Shown one piece after another: positions 35,801-43,590 of a stretch of 64,000 nucleotides of DNA. The position numbers and the translations under genes were made by a program. The DNA lies in assembly GCF_024713945.1 (NCBI RefSeq), contig NC_134677.1:2297001-2361000 (forward strand), in the 5' to 3' direction. This DNA is from Dermatophagoides farinae. Its lineage: Eukaryota > Arthropoda > Arachnida > Sarcoptiformes > Pyroglyphidae. A model generated the notes under the pieces. That model was not told the DNA's origin. It ran no database searches and saw only the letters and a list, made by a program, of their open reading frames with translations. Within the stretch, counting starts at the first letter, position 1. Each line of letters starts with the position of its first letter.

Positions 35801-38676
35801 TAGCGGATATTGTGTTAAAACCAGAAAAAAATATTAATTAAATGGAGGGAAAATATAACTTGAATTTCAAGAGATTTCAATCTTTGTTTGTTTCATTCTC
35901 AATTGGTTTCCATATTAAAAATCATTAATTTTTTTTTGTTACAAGCAAACAAAGAAAGAAGGACAGAAAAAAAACAAAGTCCAAAGTATAAGACAGCCAG
36001 CCAATCGACAATCAACAATAAGAGAGCATTAGAAAATTGAGAGAAAAATGGATAGCCGGCACTCTGACATGAAACCTGAAAAAACCAGTGAATCCAACAT
36101 CTATTCAACCAACCAACCAAGCAACCAACAAAAACGCAAAACGAATCATTGAGATGGTTGAAAACGAAAAAACAAAATAAAAATTGAACAGATGCGTGCA
36201 ATTTTTTTACTTTTCACTCGTTTTTTAGATGCTTGATTATGATCATTTATATTATTTGGATGCCAGTGGTCTGTTTATGGTATGACTCTCTTTACAATGT
36301 ACCATTGATTCAAATGTACTGGTATTATCAATGAAGAAATATTTCATTCTCTGTAAAGGAAGGCTGATATATGATGATGATAATAAATACGTTAAGAGTT
36401 TTATATTATATCAATAAACCAGATCAAAATAAGAAAAAAAAATCAAAGCCGACAATGAATTTACATCCGTTTTTCGTTTTTTGTCAATATCAAGTTTAAA
36501 TATGATGCTTATATGAATTGAAAAAAATTGTATCAGTAGCCAAAGACATAAGGTCCTTATAATTCAAAAGTAAAGAGCCAAGGTAATAAGTATTGTACTG
36601 TACTGTAGAGTACTATTAGTAACGATGAGATTGAATGCAAATATATTAAATCAAGATGTGAACATCGTACATACACACAGAAATTTTTGAATATTTTTGT
36701 TTTGAATCAGGTCAAATTCATTGAATAAGGTAAGGTTTGGCTTTCCACGGAAATTGGAAATGAGAACACACACACATAAACGGACCAAAGATCACGACAA
36801 CGAACCGTAATAATCTTTAAAAACTAGACCCATTTAGTTGAGATGGAAATTGATTGTTGTTGTTGTTGATAATGATGATACCGGCTAACCTAGTTGTCGT
36901 TATATATGTGTTTACACTATATGTAATGTGAACTCTCAATTTCATTTGGCCAAAGAATTACAAAATCACTTTCATTTTATTAGTTCATCCATGTCATAAT
37001 CATCATCATCATTGTATGTTCATCATCCACACATTATGATGACAGAATCAAAGTCCAGTCATTTCGGCATTTATTATACAGATAAGCTATTTGTGTTTGT
37101 ATGTATGTGACTTTTGACCGTTCTGGTCACTAGCAAGACGTCTAGCAGACTATTTTGGCAATGAAGATGATGATGATGTGAAAAAAATTTTTTCGTTTTG
37201 TTTTCCAACGAAAAAAAAAATTAAAAAAAACGGCCTCGGTCAAACTACAGAGTACAAGCAACAAGTGCCATATGTGGTCAGCCATTAGCCATGTACATAA
37301 TATTGAATCTTATTTACGGTGGCCATAGAAGGACAAAGGTCATGTCCACTGACCTCGATCGTACATTTATGTATGGAAACCGAAAACGATAGCCAACCGA
37401 CAGCATGGCTGCTGTCTGTCTGCTGTTGTTGTTGTTGTTCATGATGATCATGATGGTCAATCAGGTGCAATGGTGGTCATGGTAGCCAAAAGAAAGTGAC
37501 AGTGGCCTTGAAGTTGGTCCCTTTTTCTTTACTTTCTAAAGCTTATATGTTTGCATATTTTGGCATCGATATTGTAATCTTGGCATGATGATGGAAAACA
37601 CGATGGAAATCAGATTGGAAAGAAAAAAAGAAAGAAATAAACTAATGACAATGACGTAAAGAAAAATTTGACCGACTAAGGTCAAGGAGATCCAAAGGAC
37701 AAACAATAACAATAACAATCTCAGATCAATCACACACACACACACAGATATGACATACACATAGGACTCTAAATAGGCCAAACATAAAACGGCCGGAAAG
37801 GATAGCAGATTTTACCAGCGAAAAAAAAGGAGGACCGAAATAACCACCACCTGGACCTAGGACCATTGTTATTACTATTTTTACCAATGTATACACAAAA
37901 CAGGCAACTCTTTTAATATTTCTATAAGATAAAACAAATCAAAAAAAGGGCCAAAGAGTACAGAGTGTAGGAAAGTTGGGCGCGGTTCACTCATACAATG
38001 TCTGATCGGACATTAAACCAAAAAAAAAAAAAAAAAAATAAGATGAAAAAACAACAATAACCATAGGCCATTTTTCGTATATGGCCTTCAATCGACTCGA
38101 ATGTTATCTCGACATGCTGCTGCTGCTGCTGCTACTGCAAACCAAACAACAACAAAAAGAGTAAATGATGGAATTGAATTCAATAATGGAAAAAAATGGA
38201 AATTAAATGCAACAGTTGGTACAACAAACGGACCAATCGGATTGTTGGTATGATATGTGAATGGATTATTTTACAAAACACAATAACTGTAACGAAAACA
38301 CAAGGATTGTTAAACGACAAAGGAGTTATAGATAGATGGATAGATTGAAATAGACAAGACAGAGTTTTTTTCGATGTTATAGGAGAGTTAAGAAAAAAAA
38401 AGATTGTTTCAAAACAATCAGAAAAAAACGCAGGCGCATATTAAATATTGATGATGATTATAATTGACAAACAAACAAACAAATAAAATACAGAGAACAT
38501 TCAACAAACGAAGATGGAAAGAATTTTTTTTTTTTTTGATTGATGGAAAAGAAGAATGTTGTATTTGTGAATAGATGGAAAAAGTGAAAAACTTCCAGAG
38601 AGCAAAAAAAAAAAATTTACTTACGATTGACTAGACGCTTTCTTGGTTGAGGATTTTCTTGCTTACGACGAGACAT
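4821..38676 (-). CDS. BCL11: BCL11-family zinc-finger transcription factor, complete spliced gene (4 coding exons)
   Basis: Nuclear C2H2 zinc-finger repressor orthologous to vertebrate BCL11A/BCL11B (COUP-TF interacting proteins). The family binds DNA through fingers 4-6 and recruits NuRD through its extreme N-terminus. The coding join is 38676-38625, 19308-17722, 8556-7151 and 7037-4821 on the minus strand. Introns have phases 1, 1 and 0 with GT-AG ends, and the sum is 5262 nt, 1753 residues plus TAG. Domain order: MSRRKQ motif (1-6), CCHC finger (C126, C129, H144, C150), finger 1 (C553, C556, H569, H574), one divergent finger (C1032, C1035, H1048, H1053), acidic tract (about 1135-1183), fingers 4-5-6 (1596-1674), then a poly-Ala and Gln-rich tail. 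Vertebrate proteins are about 835-894 residues; the excess here is low-complexity Asn/Asp/Ser/Thr linker. A single arthropod gene should correspond to both vertebrate paralogues. Splice sites are predicted from sequence only, and non-coding 5' exons are not resolved. Confidence 0.93.
5061..5297 (-). other. BCL11: BCL11 DNA-reading fingers 4-5-6
   Basis: Finger 4 uses C1596, C1599, H1612 and H1616. Finger 5 uses C1624, C1627, H1640 and H1644. Finger 6 uses C1654, C1657, H1670 and C1674. The helices [12 protein letters not shown] and [13 protein letters not shown] are the same as in human BCL11A. Human fingers 4-6 recognise TGACCA-type sites, so similar specificity is expected. Finger 6 has [13 protein letters not shown] where human has SVYSTLEKHMKKWH. 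Confidence 0.96.
6924..6989 (-). other. BCL11: Single divergent C2H2 finger replacing vertebrate fingers 2-3
   Basis: C1032, C1035, H1048 and H1053. It starts like human finger 2 (CEFCG) and ends like human finger 3 ([11 protein letters not shown] against SKLKRHMKTHM). The canonical linker [13 protein letters not shown] between the two vertebrate fingers is absent, and an acidic region follows. DNA-contact positions differ from both vertebrate fingers, so its specificity cannot be guessed. Confidence 0.85.
7038..7150 (-). other. BCL11: BCL11 intron 3
   Basis: 113-nt phase-0 intron, GTAAGT...TTTAG, between the finger-1 exon and the last exon. In human BCL11A, finger 1 through finger 6 lie in one exon as I recall, so this intron would be extra to the vertebrate structure. 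It carries in-frame stops and low-complexity AT sequence. Confidence 0.9.
7151..8556 (-). CDS. BCL11: BCL11 coding exon 3 (zinc finger 1 and linker)
   Basis: 1406-nt exon. The acceptor TTTAG at 8557-8561 is preceded by pyrimidines, and the donor is AAG|GTAAGT with GT at 7150-7149. The first split codon becomes Glu547, followed by [19 protein letters not shown] and [15 protein letters not shown]. This aligns closely with human [20 protein letters not shown] and [13 protein letters not shown] (finger 1, C-x2-C-x12-H-x4-H). The same intron phase precedes this Glu in human. Downstream the protein is Ser/Thr/Asn-rich. A short conserved block [12 protein letters not shown] (840-851) matches human MDFSRRLRELA. 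The exon ends at Lys1015 in phase 0. A cryptic GTG or downstream ATG is not needed as a start, because the acceptor-to-donor frame is open throughout. Reading on past the donor gives a non-conserved tail that is intron. Confidence 0.95.
8474..8539 (-). other. BCL11: BCL11 zinc finger 1 (C2H2)
   Basis: C553, C556, H569 and H574 with C-x2-C-x12-H-x4-H spacing. The block [20 protein letters not shown] is nearly the same as the human finger-1 block ([20 protein letters not shown]). It is among the most conserved stretches of the gene. Confidence 0.95.
9295..9318. repeat. (CA)n run preceded by GCGCG
   Basis: GAGCGCG followed by 12 CA units, in BCL11 intron 2 about 0.75 kb downstream of exon 3's acceptor side. 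Confidence 0.92.
14745..14837. repeat. (AG)n microsatellite, about 46 units
   Basis: Uninterrupted AG/CT run of about 93 bp in BCL11 intron 2, the longest pure dinucleotide tract in the window. It creates spurious Arg-Glu and Ser-Leu open frames on the two strands. Confidence 0.98.
15545..15568. repeat. (TCTA)n tetranucleotide repeat
   Basis: Six TCTA units, preceded by three CATC units, in BCL11 intron 2. Confidence 0.9.
15978..15999. repeat. (GT)n run preceded by CGCG
   Basis: CCGCGC followed by 11 GT units. The mixed CG/TG junction favours Z-DNA-type alternation. It lies in BCL11 intron 2. Confidence 0.9.
16519..16657. repeat. Pair of (CA)n runs
   Basis: CA runs at 16519-16540 and 16632-16657, same orientation, separated by 91 bp of ordinary AT-rich sequence. 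Confidence 0.92.
17722..19308 (-). CDS. BCL11: BCL11 coding exon 2 (atypical CCHC finger, acidic/Asn-rich linker)
   Basis: 1587-nt exon. The acceptor CAG at 19309-19311 joins exon 1 in phase 1 (C+CT gives Pro18), and the donor is G|GTGAG with GT at 17721-17720. Near the start is [20 protein letters not shown] followed by H and C ligands, matching the human block [20 protein letters not shown]. This is the N-terminal CCHC finger, which in vertebrate BCL11 mediates self-association. The rest is low complexity: poly-Asp/Asn, Ser/Thr, two acidic clusters, an IKKEP sequence fitting the sumoylation consensus, a Gln run (RPRQ8) and a His-rich end with basic [16 protein letters not shown]. The frame stays open past the donor into a THTH tail encoded by a TG repeat; that tail is intronic. 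Human exon 2 is far shorter (about 330 nt), so the bulk is lineage-specific expansion. Confidence 0.92.
18908..18985 (-). other. BCL11: BCL11 N-terminal CCHC zinc finger (finger 0)
   Basis: Residues C126, C129, H144 and C150 (a second Cys follows at 151). The spacing C-x2-C-x14-H-x5-C compares with human C-x2-C-x14-H-x4-C. Hydrophobic positions (F-x-L-x-D-I-L-x-F-I-x-H) are conserved. The vertebrate finger is involved in BCL11 oligomerisation. That role here is inferred from homology. Confidence 0.88.
19309..19320 (-). other. BCL11: Tandem 3' splice acceptors of BCL11 exon 2, 6 nt apart
   Basis: On the coding strand the sequence is CATTAG CTTCAG CTTGTT. Both AGs (ending at 19315 and 19309) keep the phase. 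The upstream choice adds two residues (Ser-Ala) after Pro18, and the downstream choice gives Pro-Cys-Tyr. I used the CAG because it has the stronger acceptor trinucleotide. Confidence 0.6.
28903..28924. repeat. Near-perfect 22-bp palindrome of TGATCA units
   Basis: Three TGATCA palindromes in a row (TTGATCAA, ATGATCAT, TTGATCAT). The full 22 bp is self-complementary except for the outermost pair. It lies in BCL11 intron 1. Confidence 0.75.
33266..33281 (-). promoter_or_regulatory. DR1 nuclear-receptor element in BCL11 intron 1
   Basis: The minus strand reads CAAAGGTCAAAGGTCT: two AGGTCA-type half-sites in direct repeat with one spacer base (second half-site AGGTCT). DR1 elements are bound by HNF4, RXR/USP heterodimers and COUP-TF/Svp in animals. 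Its use here is inferred from motif match alone. Confidence 0.4.
38625..38676 (-). CDS. BCL11: BCL11 coding exon 1 (NuRD-recruitment motif)
   Basis: A 52-nt coding piece beginning [10 protein letters not shown] and ending 17 codons plus one base later at a consensus donor (C|GTAAGT, GT at 38624-38623). Human BCL11A begins MSRRKQGKPQ, and its first coding exon is similarly tiny and, as I recall, also ends in phase 1. In BCL11, SALL and FOG proteins this N-terminal motif binds RBBP4/7 of the NuRD deacetylase complex, so this exon alone carries the main co-repressor contact. The ATG has A at -3 (CGAAAATG), and the motif requires initiation exactly here. The residues after PQ (PRKRLVN) are more basic than in vertebrates. 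The exon is too short to stand out as an open frame. It was identified by motif, donor and phase compatibility with the next exon. Confidence 0.92.
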
Positions 38677-39839
38677 TTTCGGTTATTTTTTTTCTTTTCT
38701 TGACCAAAGAAAAAAAAATGATAATAATTTCGTTTTCGAATATCGGGAATTTTTTTTTCACATAGAATTTTAACACAAACAAAAAACTATAATAATGAGA
38801 AGATAATGATGATTAGACCAAAATGAAGACCAAAAACTAAAGAGATGAACAAACAAACAAACAAAAAAATTTTGTGTGAAAATCGTTGATCATTTATATA
38901 TATTATTAATGTGCGTGTGATGATGATGACGGCGACGATGCTGGTGGTGGTCATCCATTCATGGTCAACAAATTGATTATAAATGGACAAAATTAAAAAT
39001 AAAAGTTAGTGGCTTGAATTAGCCACTCATATATTTGGTCACTGATGGTTTGTGTGTGTGTGTGTATGTTGTGGCATTTGTGTTATTTTATCAAAAAAAA
39101 AACAAAAAATTTTTAAAAATTAATCAAGATGGTTCAAAATGTAGATGAATATTGATAAATAAATTCATTTCTGAAAAAAAAGAATTTCCGTTATTTCTAC
39201 AAAGAGAAGAAGAGGAGGATGAATGTATGAGAGAGAGAGAGGCTGAGTGGACACAATTCGTTCGAAAACGTTCGAAATTCGAACAATTTATTAAAAATTA
39301 TTGAAAATTATTTATTCATATTCATTCAGATATATGAATGGATGTTTTGGACATTTTTTTTTTAATTGTTGTAATTGACCAAATGTAATTGCATAAAAAA
39401 CACTCACACACAAACATTATTTAAACACATATAAAAAAAAGTCCAATAAACAATGATCGATTTCAATTAAAATTGATCGATCGATGATGTAACAACAAAA
39501 ATGACAATGGTAACAAAACCGAAACAAACAAAAAACACCGTACACAAAATTTTAACCCTTTGATGTTGAATTAATAATCATCTATTGATCTGAAGAGACA
39601 TTATTGATATGATGATGATATCTGAAGTAATTAATTTTATTCGATGATTCTTCTTCTATATCCGAATCATAGATAACAATTTGCCGTTAATCGGACAATA
39701 CACTACCAAAATACACACGTACAACAAATTATACGTCTTAACAGTTGTAACATCAAAAGCAGACTAAAATATTGAAAAAAAACCTGCTAAAAAACATACA
39801 CATGCAATAATAACGAACGGGCATCATCAAATGGAATAA

Positions 39840-40110
39840 TACGACGACGACGACGACGACTACACTTAACTAACCATCGCTAAAATAAAATAAAAATAAA
39901 AAATTGTTTCTGTTCTCTCTCTCTCTGTTAACATCGCAATCGTCGTTGTCGTCGGCAGCAGCATCAGCAGCAGCAGCGGCTTCGATGTGCACACATGGAA
40001 ATCGAGGATACCATGTCCATTGAATAATAAAGAGAATGTGAGAGAGAGAAGAGAAAGAGGGAAAGCAGCGCCGCTTGGTTCAGATATATCTGTTTGTGTG
40101 TGTGTATGGA
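39840..40110 (-). promoter_or_regulatory. Candidate BCL11 5' UTR / promoter-proximal region
   Basis: A patch richer in GC than its surroundings, 1.2-1.4 kb upstream of the BCL11 ATG. It has a CGA triplet run (39841-39860), GCAGCAGCATCAGCAGCAGC at 39955-39980, GCGCCGC near 40070 and a long pyrimidine tract (CTCTTTCTCTTCTCTCTCTC on the BCL11 strand, about 40035-40060). Such composition suits a leader exon or GAGA-type promoter. No TATA box or initiator could be fixed, so this is an inference from position and composition. Confidence 0.3.
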
Positions 40111-41029
40111 TGCATATATCTTCTGTATATATCAAATACACAAGGAGAGCCAAGAGCCAATTTTTTTTTTTTTTTTTTTTGAAATGCATTGATTCGATTG
40201 CCACTATTGTTTGGTGAGTGTGTGTGTGTGTGCGTGTTGTATTGACCACTACCACTACTACAGGAAGCCCTTTTTTTTACTGATTTTTTTTGACGTCACA
40301 TAATGATTATGATGAGATCATTGGGCCCTTTTTTTTCATTGTTAAATAATTATTAACGATAAATATCCATATGGATCGATTAAATTGATTTGAATGTTTT
40401 TTGTTTTGTTTTGTGTATACTGATGGTCATTATTGTTTTCGACTTTTTTTTTACTTCTGTTAATCTATATTTTTGATATAAAGGTTTGACCAATCTTTAG
40501 ATCAGTACTTCCTGTTGTATTTATTTTTTTTTTTTTGGTTTGTTGGTTGAATTTGCATATCTTGTGTGTGTGTGTTTGTGCAATCTATATCGTTATATAG
40601 ACATGTCAATATCGATATAAATGACCCAATATATGACCTGTTTGTTTGATTTTTTTTTCTTTTTTCCATCATCCATATTCACATCATCATCATCATCAAT
40701 TGCAATTTTTTTTCTTTTCTTTTTTTTTGCCTTGACATTAACCATTGACCTTTTAGAAAGGAACAAAAATCTATTGTATAATAATCTCGATTTGAATGTG
40801 TCCTTGCTTACGGTCACTATGGGTCACAACTTTATATTCAATATATATATTGCAATGACCGTGGCCTTCGTTCCAAACATCATCATCAATATCAAGGTTA
40901 TCCAACAACAACAACATCAGCAACAAAAAATCTACCCGCACAATATTCGGATATATAAATTGATGATGGTCAACAAAATATATAAAGTAAAACAGGGATT
41001 TCTTTTCTCTATTTGAAACATCGTTTGAA

Positions 41030-41332
41030 TCAATATGTGAATTGAATATAAACTGAGGGTAAAATCAAAAAGAAAAAAAAATGGTTGACAAATGAAGAAG
41101 AAGAAGAAAAAAGTATTTTCTCACGTTTCAAACATATCGTTTCTGGCTCGGACCCTCGACATCCATCCAAAATGTAATTTTGAATGGACCGTTTGTTTTG
41201 TCCGTTACTGCTGCTTCTGCTGCTGTCCCTACGGTTGAGATAGATGGATGCTAGCCAACAGAAACCAAACAAAAAAGGCGTGGACAATATACCAAGGATG
41301 TAATATTGACGAGCACGACGAAAGGTAACCAT
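41030..41332 (-). CDS. Doubtful small membrane-anchored open frame
   Basis: A 100-codon ATG frame of more balanced composition than its neighbours. It has a basic N-terminus (MVTFRRARQ), one hydrophobic stretch of about 23 residues (YYILGILSTPFLFGFCWLAS...), then RRDSSRSSSNGQNKR and IQNYILDGCRGSEPETI, ending in Ser/Phe low complexity. The opening loosely recalls the PEN-2 family (R-x-Y-Y-x2-G-x4-P-F). The conserved C-terminal half of PEN-2 is not found downstream, so I do not assign it. A weak donor (C|GTGAG after 41125) could make it a first exon. It could equally be chance. Confidence 0.15.
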   Translation of the reverse strand: MVTFRRARQYYILGILSTPFLFGFCWLASIYLNRRDSSRSSSNGQNKRSIQNYILDGCRGSEPETICLKREKILFSSSSSFVNHFFFFLILPSVYIQFTY

Positions 41333-41438
41333 TGCAAATATATTTAGGAAACAACAAAAAAAAATGCCTCACCTATTTTATGGAACTTTTTTTTTTACTT
41401 CCTTGAGTTGGTTTTAATGGTGATCAATATTATTTCCA

Positions 41439-41474
41439 ATGGATGGATGGATAGATGGATGGATGGATGAATGA
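41439..41474. repeat. (ATGG)n tetranucleotide repeat
   Basis: Nearly pure ATGG units with one ATAG interruption, running into ATGA units. Confidence 0.9.
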
Positions 41475-42740
41475 ACAGATGGACCCTATGAATGAATTGA
41501 ACAGGGGAGAGATGCAATGAACAAAAGGTCCATATTTTTTCATCATTTTCTCCATCAATTCAAATGACGTGACTATGGTTTTCTTTTTTTTCATTCATTT
41601 GTCGTTGTTTGAAAATGGATGTGATATGTTGGTGGACATGTGTGTGTGTGTGTGTGGAACAAATGTGTGATCATCATCATCATCATGACCAAACAATGAA
41701 TTTATGTGTGTGAGTGTGTATGTCGGGTAAGTAATAAATAAACTACAATAAGGTGATCTGATTTGTTGTATCATAAAAGTAGCGGCCCAAAATATTACTA
41801 TCATTAAAGTTTGTTTTTTTTTCTTACTGATTGAAACTTTAAATAACGGTTCATACATATTATAACTGTTGGTATAAACCAATCAAATTTGATTTTGATA
41901 TGAAAAAAGCGAAAAATTTTTCTTTTTTTCATAATACCGCCTACGCAATAACGCTTTGAACTAGCCACTGTCCATCACATTCACTAATATCATATATTTA
42001 TATAGCTAACCGGACAATAAACACAAACGTGATTTTTTTTCGGGGAAGTTTCTACCTTTTTTTAAAATAATAATATAATTGAAAGGAGTGGTCAGTGGCG
42101 AGTTTTTTTGTGTGGTCAATAGTATTTTTTTTTGTTGCCATATATATAACGAATGTGTATGTTATATATCATCATAGTGGGCACTATCTCTTGCATACTA
42201 AAAAAATGTCCATTCGAGTGTGCGTGAAGAGTTTAGAGTTTGTTTTCGGAGAATAAAAAGAGAGAGAAAAAAAAACTTGAAATATATCGAGGCGTCGTAT
42301 ATCATAGGGAAAAAAACTGGAAACAGGCGGGAAATAGTATCTGGATATATCGACGGACTTAGTGTGTGTGTGTGTGTGTCCATCGAAACCAACACACAAA
42401 CAACCACTGTAGATATGTTGACAGTAGTACAATTATTACCTTTATACAACAATAAGTTATTTCGGACGCTATACCCGTTGATCGAGTATAAAAAAAAATT
42501 GACACTGTTTGTAACCATGATGGACAATGTTTCTATAGAACATTGTTTGCGTGTTTTTCGTTTAGATTTTCATCCATAATCATCATCATCATCGATTCGA
42601 TTCGATCGACCTTATATTATTGGATCAATATATTTTGTGATCGTGGTATGTGGTGTTTTCTTTGATTCTAATAATATATATAGAATCGTACAAACTATTG
42701 AATGACCGAATTGACCGAAATGAAATTGTGTGACAAATGT

Positions 42741-42764
42741 AATGAATGAATGAATGAATGAATG
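42741..42764. repeat. (AATG)n tetranucleotide repeat
   Basis: Six AATG units, shortly before a 23-nt A homopolymer at 42814-42836. Confidence 0.9.
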
Positions 42765-42813
42765 AGAAAAGGAATGGCACGCCAAAAAAAACATTTACCC
42801 ATTAATTTGAACC

Positions 42814-42836
42814 AAAAAAAAAAAAAAAAAAAAAAA
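42814..42836. repeat. A homopolymer (23 nt)
   Basis: Pure A run. No target-site duplication or upstream transcript-like sequence suggests a retroposed tail. A similar T run of 24 nt lies at 19647-19670. Confidence 0.95.
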
Positions 42837-43020
42837 TGAAAAAGAAAACTGGAACAATGAAATAGGGTGAAAAAAAAATTGGAAAATTGAGTTAAAATAG
42901 AAATGGACTGAAAAGAAAACTATGGAAAATGGAACTGAAATAAATTCATGACGATTATTTTTATTATCGACCAAAAGTTAGTTACCTGAAACAACAAACA
43001 AACAATGGAAAATGCAACCA

Positions 43021-43056
43021 AAAAAAAGCGAAAAAAAAATTTTCTTCGCTTTTTTT
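43021..43056. repeat. Perfect inverted repeat (hairpin)
   Basis: Arms AAAAAAAGCGAA (43021-43032) and TTCGCTTTTTTT (43045-43056) are exact reverse complements. The 12-nt centre is itself A-run/T-run and can pair further. It lies about 0.4 kb from the palindrome-rich element. The embedded GCG makes it more than an A/T coincidence. Confidence 0.7.
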
Positions 43057-43476
43057 TGTTGTTGTTTGAAAATATATATACAATACACTCATGAAGGAAT
43101 TGTCATCATCATCATCATCGTCAGGTATCGTGGTCGTCATCGTTAGTGACACGCAATACAATTTTTTTTTTAGCCATACAATATGACTTTGACAAATTTG
43201 AAGAAAAAAAAATCCGAATCAAGAATGATAACGATGAAAAATAAAAAGTTTCGAATATTTTTTATTCTTTGTTGTTGTTGTTTTTGTCTTTCATTCCTTT
43301 TCCTATTCGTTTTTTTTTTTTTTTGGTTTTGACAGATTCTTTTTATATACCAGGAATCATCAAAGTTTATTTGAGAAAAAAAAAGACCAACACCAAAAGC
43401 GAAAAAAAAAACAAAACGAAAAAAAAGTTCAGGTCAACTTTTTTTCCTGGTTACAGAAAAAAAATAAGTAAATTCT

Positions 43477-43590
43477 AATCGATATCGATTTTGGATTTTT
43501 CCCGATCGGCCGCTGTACGGTTCACGATAATTTTCGCGAAAAATGAATTTTTATTTTGAAATTCATAAATAGCGCCATCTACCGATGGGC
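43477..43590. promoter_or_regulatory. Palindrome-rich element: paired WATCGATW, CGCG palindrome, CTCF/YY1-like core
   Basis: Within 110 bp lie four signals. AATCGATATCGATT (43477-43490) is a perfect palindrome containing two overlapping WATCGATW (DRE) sites. Overlapping CGATCG and CGGCCG sites lie at 43503-43512. TTTTCGCGAAAA (43531-43542) is another perfect palindrome. On the minus strand, GTAGATGGCGC (43582-43572) fits the CTCF core SYAGRKGGCRS; its AGATGGCG also resembles YY1/Pho sites. GC content is locally high. In flies DRE and CTCF motifs mark housekeeping promoters and domain boundaries. Function here is inferred. Confidence 0.4.

Larger units (their letters stand above)
19309..38624 (-). 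other. BCL11: BCL11 intron 1 (19.3 kb)
   Basis: Phase-1 intron from GTAAGT (38624) to the CAG acceptor at 19311-19309, separating the NuRD-motif exon from the rest. There is no convincing gene inside on either strand. Non-repetitive patches stand out near 24.25-24.76 kb (several AGGTCA/TGACCT half-sites), 33.08-33.30 kb (a DR1 element) and 33.47-33.77 kb (a 70-codon open frame of unknown meaning). The rest is GAT/ATC, CA/TG and A/T low-complexity DNA. Confidence 0.85.

Noticed and set aside
39866-40255. 129-codon minus-strand frame in the putative BCL11 leader
   Set aside because: Mixture of THTH, poly-Lys, poly-Leu (from CAG) and Glu-Arg runs. It is better explained as leader/promoter low complexity.
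41030-41332. Assignment of this frame as gamma-secretase subunit PEN-2
   Set aside because: Only about seven scattered residues match. The conserved loop and second membrane half are absent downstream on the same strand.
42814-42836. Long A-run as the tail of a processed retrocopy or SINE
   Set aside because: Similar A/T runs occur on both strands throughout. No target-site duplication or transcript-like body precedes it.
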